Source of the DNA: Enoplosus armatus
Taxonomy: Eukaryota > Chordata > Actinopteri > Centrarchiformes > Enoplosidae
Assembly: GCF_043641665.1 (NCBI RefSeq)
Contig: NC_092200.1
Location: 12,204,694-12,268,693, forward strand
Direction of reading: 5' to 3'
DNA length: 64,000 nucleotides
Positions 61,873-64,000 of this stretch are shown here, piece by piece (the stretch's first letter is position 1; each line of letters opens with the position of its first letter). A model generated the notes under the pieces. It worked only from the letters and a program-made list of their open reading frames with translations, was not told where the DNA came from and ran no database searches. A program made the translations under genes and the position numbers.

Positions 61873-64000
61873 GTGAGTGGAACACAACTTGCACACACTC
61901 TCAGACCTACAGGTGTACACACAGAGACATACTCACATACACACATAAACAAAAAACTATAGGACTTTAGGCAGACTGAAAGGCTGGACTAAATGACTCA
62001 ATACTAGCCTGAAATGTACAACTTTAATATATAGGCAACTTTAGGAAGAAGTTGACATTTCCAACATGATTGATTTGAGACAAGACTTCAAGTGACTATG
62101 ATGATACAGACATTTTCTTGCAGAGCAGTGTTTGACAGCAGTTGGACATGAGTTGGAATGTACAGTTGCCTTAAAGCTCAAAATTACATACAAGTAATTG
62201 CTGGTGGTTCAGTTTAGCTTCACGTTGTGAAGACATAGAAAAGAAGTAAAGCAAATCACTCGATTGTGTACAGAGAATAAGTACACACAAGTTATCGTCT
62301 CAGTTTCTGAATATTTCCTGGGATATTCACACTTGACTTAATGAGCTAATAAAAACAAATATTGTCAGAGCATTGTGTGTATGGGACAGTTATAATAAGG
62401 GTAAACATGGTAACATGAAATACTGGAGTATTTGTGTGAGCTTTTGTGTCCAGATGATCAATGTTGTGACGCAAATACGTCTGATCCTGAATATCGGCTC
62501 ATGAGCCTCACATTGTAACTGTATTCAGCAAACCAAACCCTCAGCAATTTAACATGAGATTAACTGTCATCTCAGCTGGAGTTTGAGAAAAACATCATGC
62601 TTTCTGAGTTGTGTCGCAGGGTCACATAGCTGAGACCATGCTGCCTAAGTGGATAAGTGACTATCCAAAGTTGTCTAGGGTTAAACAGCTCTTATGTTTG
62701 AGACTCTGCAAGTGTCCCACCTGCAGTGACAAGAACATGCAGACTGAATCATCAAAGTGGGTACAAGTGTGCAGTCTGACATGGCTCCAACTGTTAGTGC
62801 TGCATTTAGACCCAGTCATCAAAACTCATTTTACAGCTATAATTCACTTCCTGCTTACCCAGGATCAGGAGAAAAAAGAAATTGTTCCTGCACACTGTCC
62901 TTTTGCTTTCAACAAAGAAAAAAAATGGTCATCATCAACTCATCTAAAACTAAAACTAAACTCATCTCAACTAAAACTTTGTTGCCCTGAGTTGAGCCTC
63001 TCAGGCCGCAAGTAGCCTACATGTCATTCATTGCTCTAAACCTCACATTCATTGTCTTTAACCTAAACATTGGAGTGTTAACACAGCCTGGCAGGAGACG
63101 CTTCTTCTCCCTCAACCACAGCTTCAGATTAGTACAATTGTTGGGTGTTGGATGTACTAAAAAAATGTAGAAATGTCTGTTAGATCAGTGGTCATGAGAT
63201 GAGATGAATGCAAAAGTAGAAAATAAAGAAAAAACTATATATAAACTATGTTGAGTCTTTGTTTCTTTCTCAAATACCGAAAATCACTTTTCGATTGATG
63301 TGCTTTACACAACATGAGAGTTGTGTGTGTTAATTGAAATACATTTTAACGTAAGATGTAAATGTATTCTATACAAACAAAGTCCAGGTACAAAACGGTG
63401 CTTCTCCAGAGTCCTCTGATGATCCTACTCATGTCATAGTTTTTGTTCCCTGTGTCCCTAGCTGTGCAAGAGACGTGTTCATGTAGGCATATTTAGACTG
63501 AAGTACCCAAGGTCATACAAATAAAATGCAAATTCTTCTATGAAGTGGACTTTCCATTGTTTATAACAAGCAAAATGTCAAGCCAGAACACTTGAGGAGA
63601 GATGAAGCTTGGTTCAATAAATAATAAATACAGGGTAAGGTGTCACATAAACACACACACCTTGCAGGAAAGAAAATGCAGTGCCTGATACACTTCACCA
63701 TGCACACACAACCACACGCGCATTATCGCACACATACACGCTTGCACACAGAGATATGGGTTGCCTTCAGCTGTGACACCCTCCTTTTCCCTCTCACCCT
63801 TTTCCCCTCCTCTCTGTAGCTGTCTGTAATATTAGTCCTTTTTTTCACAAATATCACACAGGTTGCCTAATACCTTTTTTCCATGAGAGAGAACAGACTT
63901 TTATGGTAATGCTTTAGGAGCAGAACAGTGGGAAAGTTTGAGGCGTTCCTTCAGAGATTTGGCTGAAACGGTGAATAATTCTGCATAAATGGAAAGGAGA
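61873..64000 (+). other. tpk1: Start of tpk1 intron 5 (runs off the window)
   Basis: No further TPK1-like peptide is present. The longest frame (62611-63015) lacks family similarity and is treated as chance. A CA/CG-rich stretch lies at 63645-63750. Confidence 0.8.

Noticed and set aside
62611..63015. 134-codon frame near the right end
   Set aside because: No recognised motif, not a continuation of TPK1 (no TPDQD-like sequence), and composition typical of AT-rich intron.

Overview
This 64 kb window looks like nuclear DNA from a teleost fish. It is AT-rich and almost free of long open reading frames. It holds more than a dozen (CA)n/(TG)n microsatellites, several over 90 bp, and fragments of repeat families I recognise from fish genomes: tRNA-derived SINEs, an L2/Rex1-type LINE tail, and short non-autonomous DNA transposons. 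The one gene I can support has exons of 43-75 coding bases with clean GT-AG borders, spread over about 25 kb, and its protein is clearly vertebrate.

Layout. Positions 1 to about 36,250 appear intergenic: no supported exon, only microsatellites, a 5'-truncated LINE with 9-bp target duplications (25,988-26,745), a decayed minus-strand L1/Tx1-like reverse-transcriptase remnant (about 31,840-32,100), SINE-like fragments, and three pieces of one common teleost repeat (14.4, 24.1 and 33.6 kb). From about 36,250 there is a CpG-enriched segment with a CCAAT/YY1/ETS-like cluster and a strong splice donor. This is the likely promoter and non-coding first exon of the gene that follows.

The gene is TPK1, thiamin pyrophosphokinase 1, on the plus strand. 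Four coding exons are present (37,868-37,910; 42,325-42,399; 51,905-51,974; 61,800-61,872). They join in frame into 87 codons, about the first third of the enzyme, and include the ADGAAN and GDFDS metal/substrate-binding motifs. The remaining exons lie beyond position 64,000. The introns are about 4.4, 9.5 and 9.8 kb.

Most of the notable structure is in the introns. There is a 668-bp hAT-type non-autonomous element with a perfect 8-bp target duplication (39,060-39,727). A 1,073-bp TIR element with TAA target duplications (59,101-60,173) interrupts an older repeat and carries a nested foldback. Two related copies of another repeat lie at 47.8 and 49.6 kb, one with TTAA-flanked inverted ends. 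Long UG and CA tracts could pair in the pre-mRNA. The ATG exon also begins with a perfect donor-like sequence six bases inside it, a recursive-splice-like arrangement.

I found no operon, CRISPR array, phage, or convincing new multi-gene system. Family names for repeats and the TPK1 call come from recall, not from a database search.
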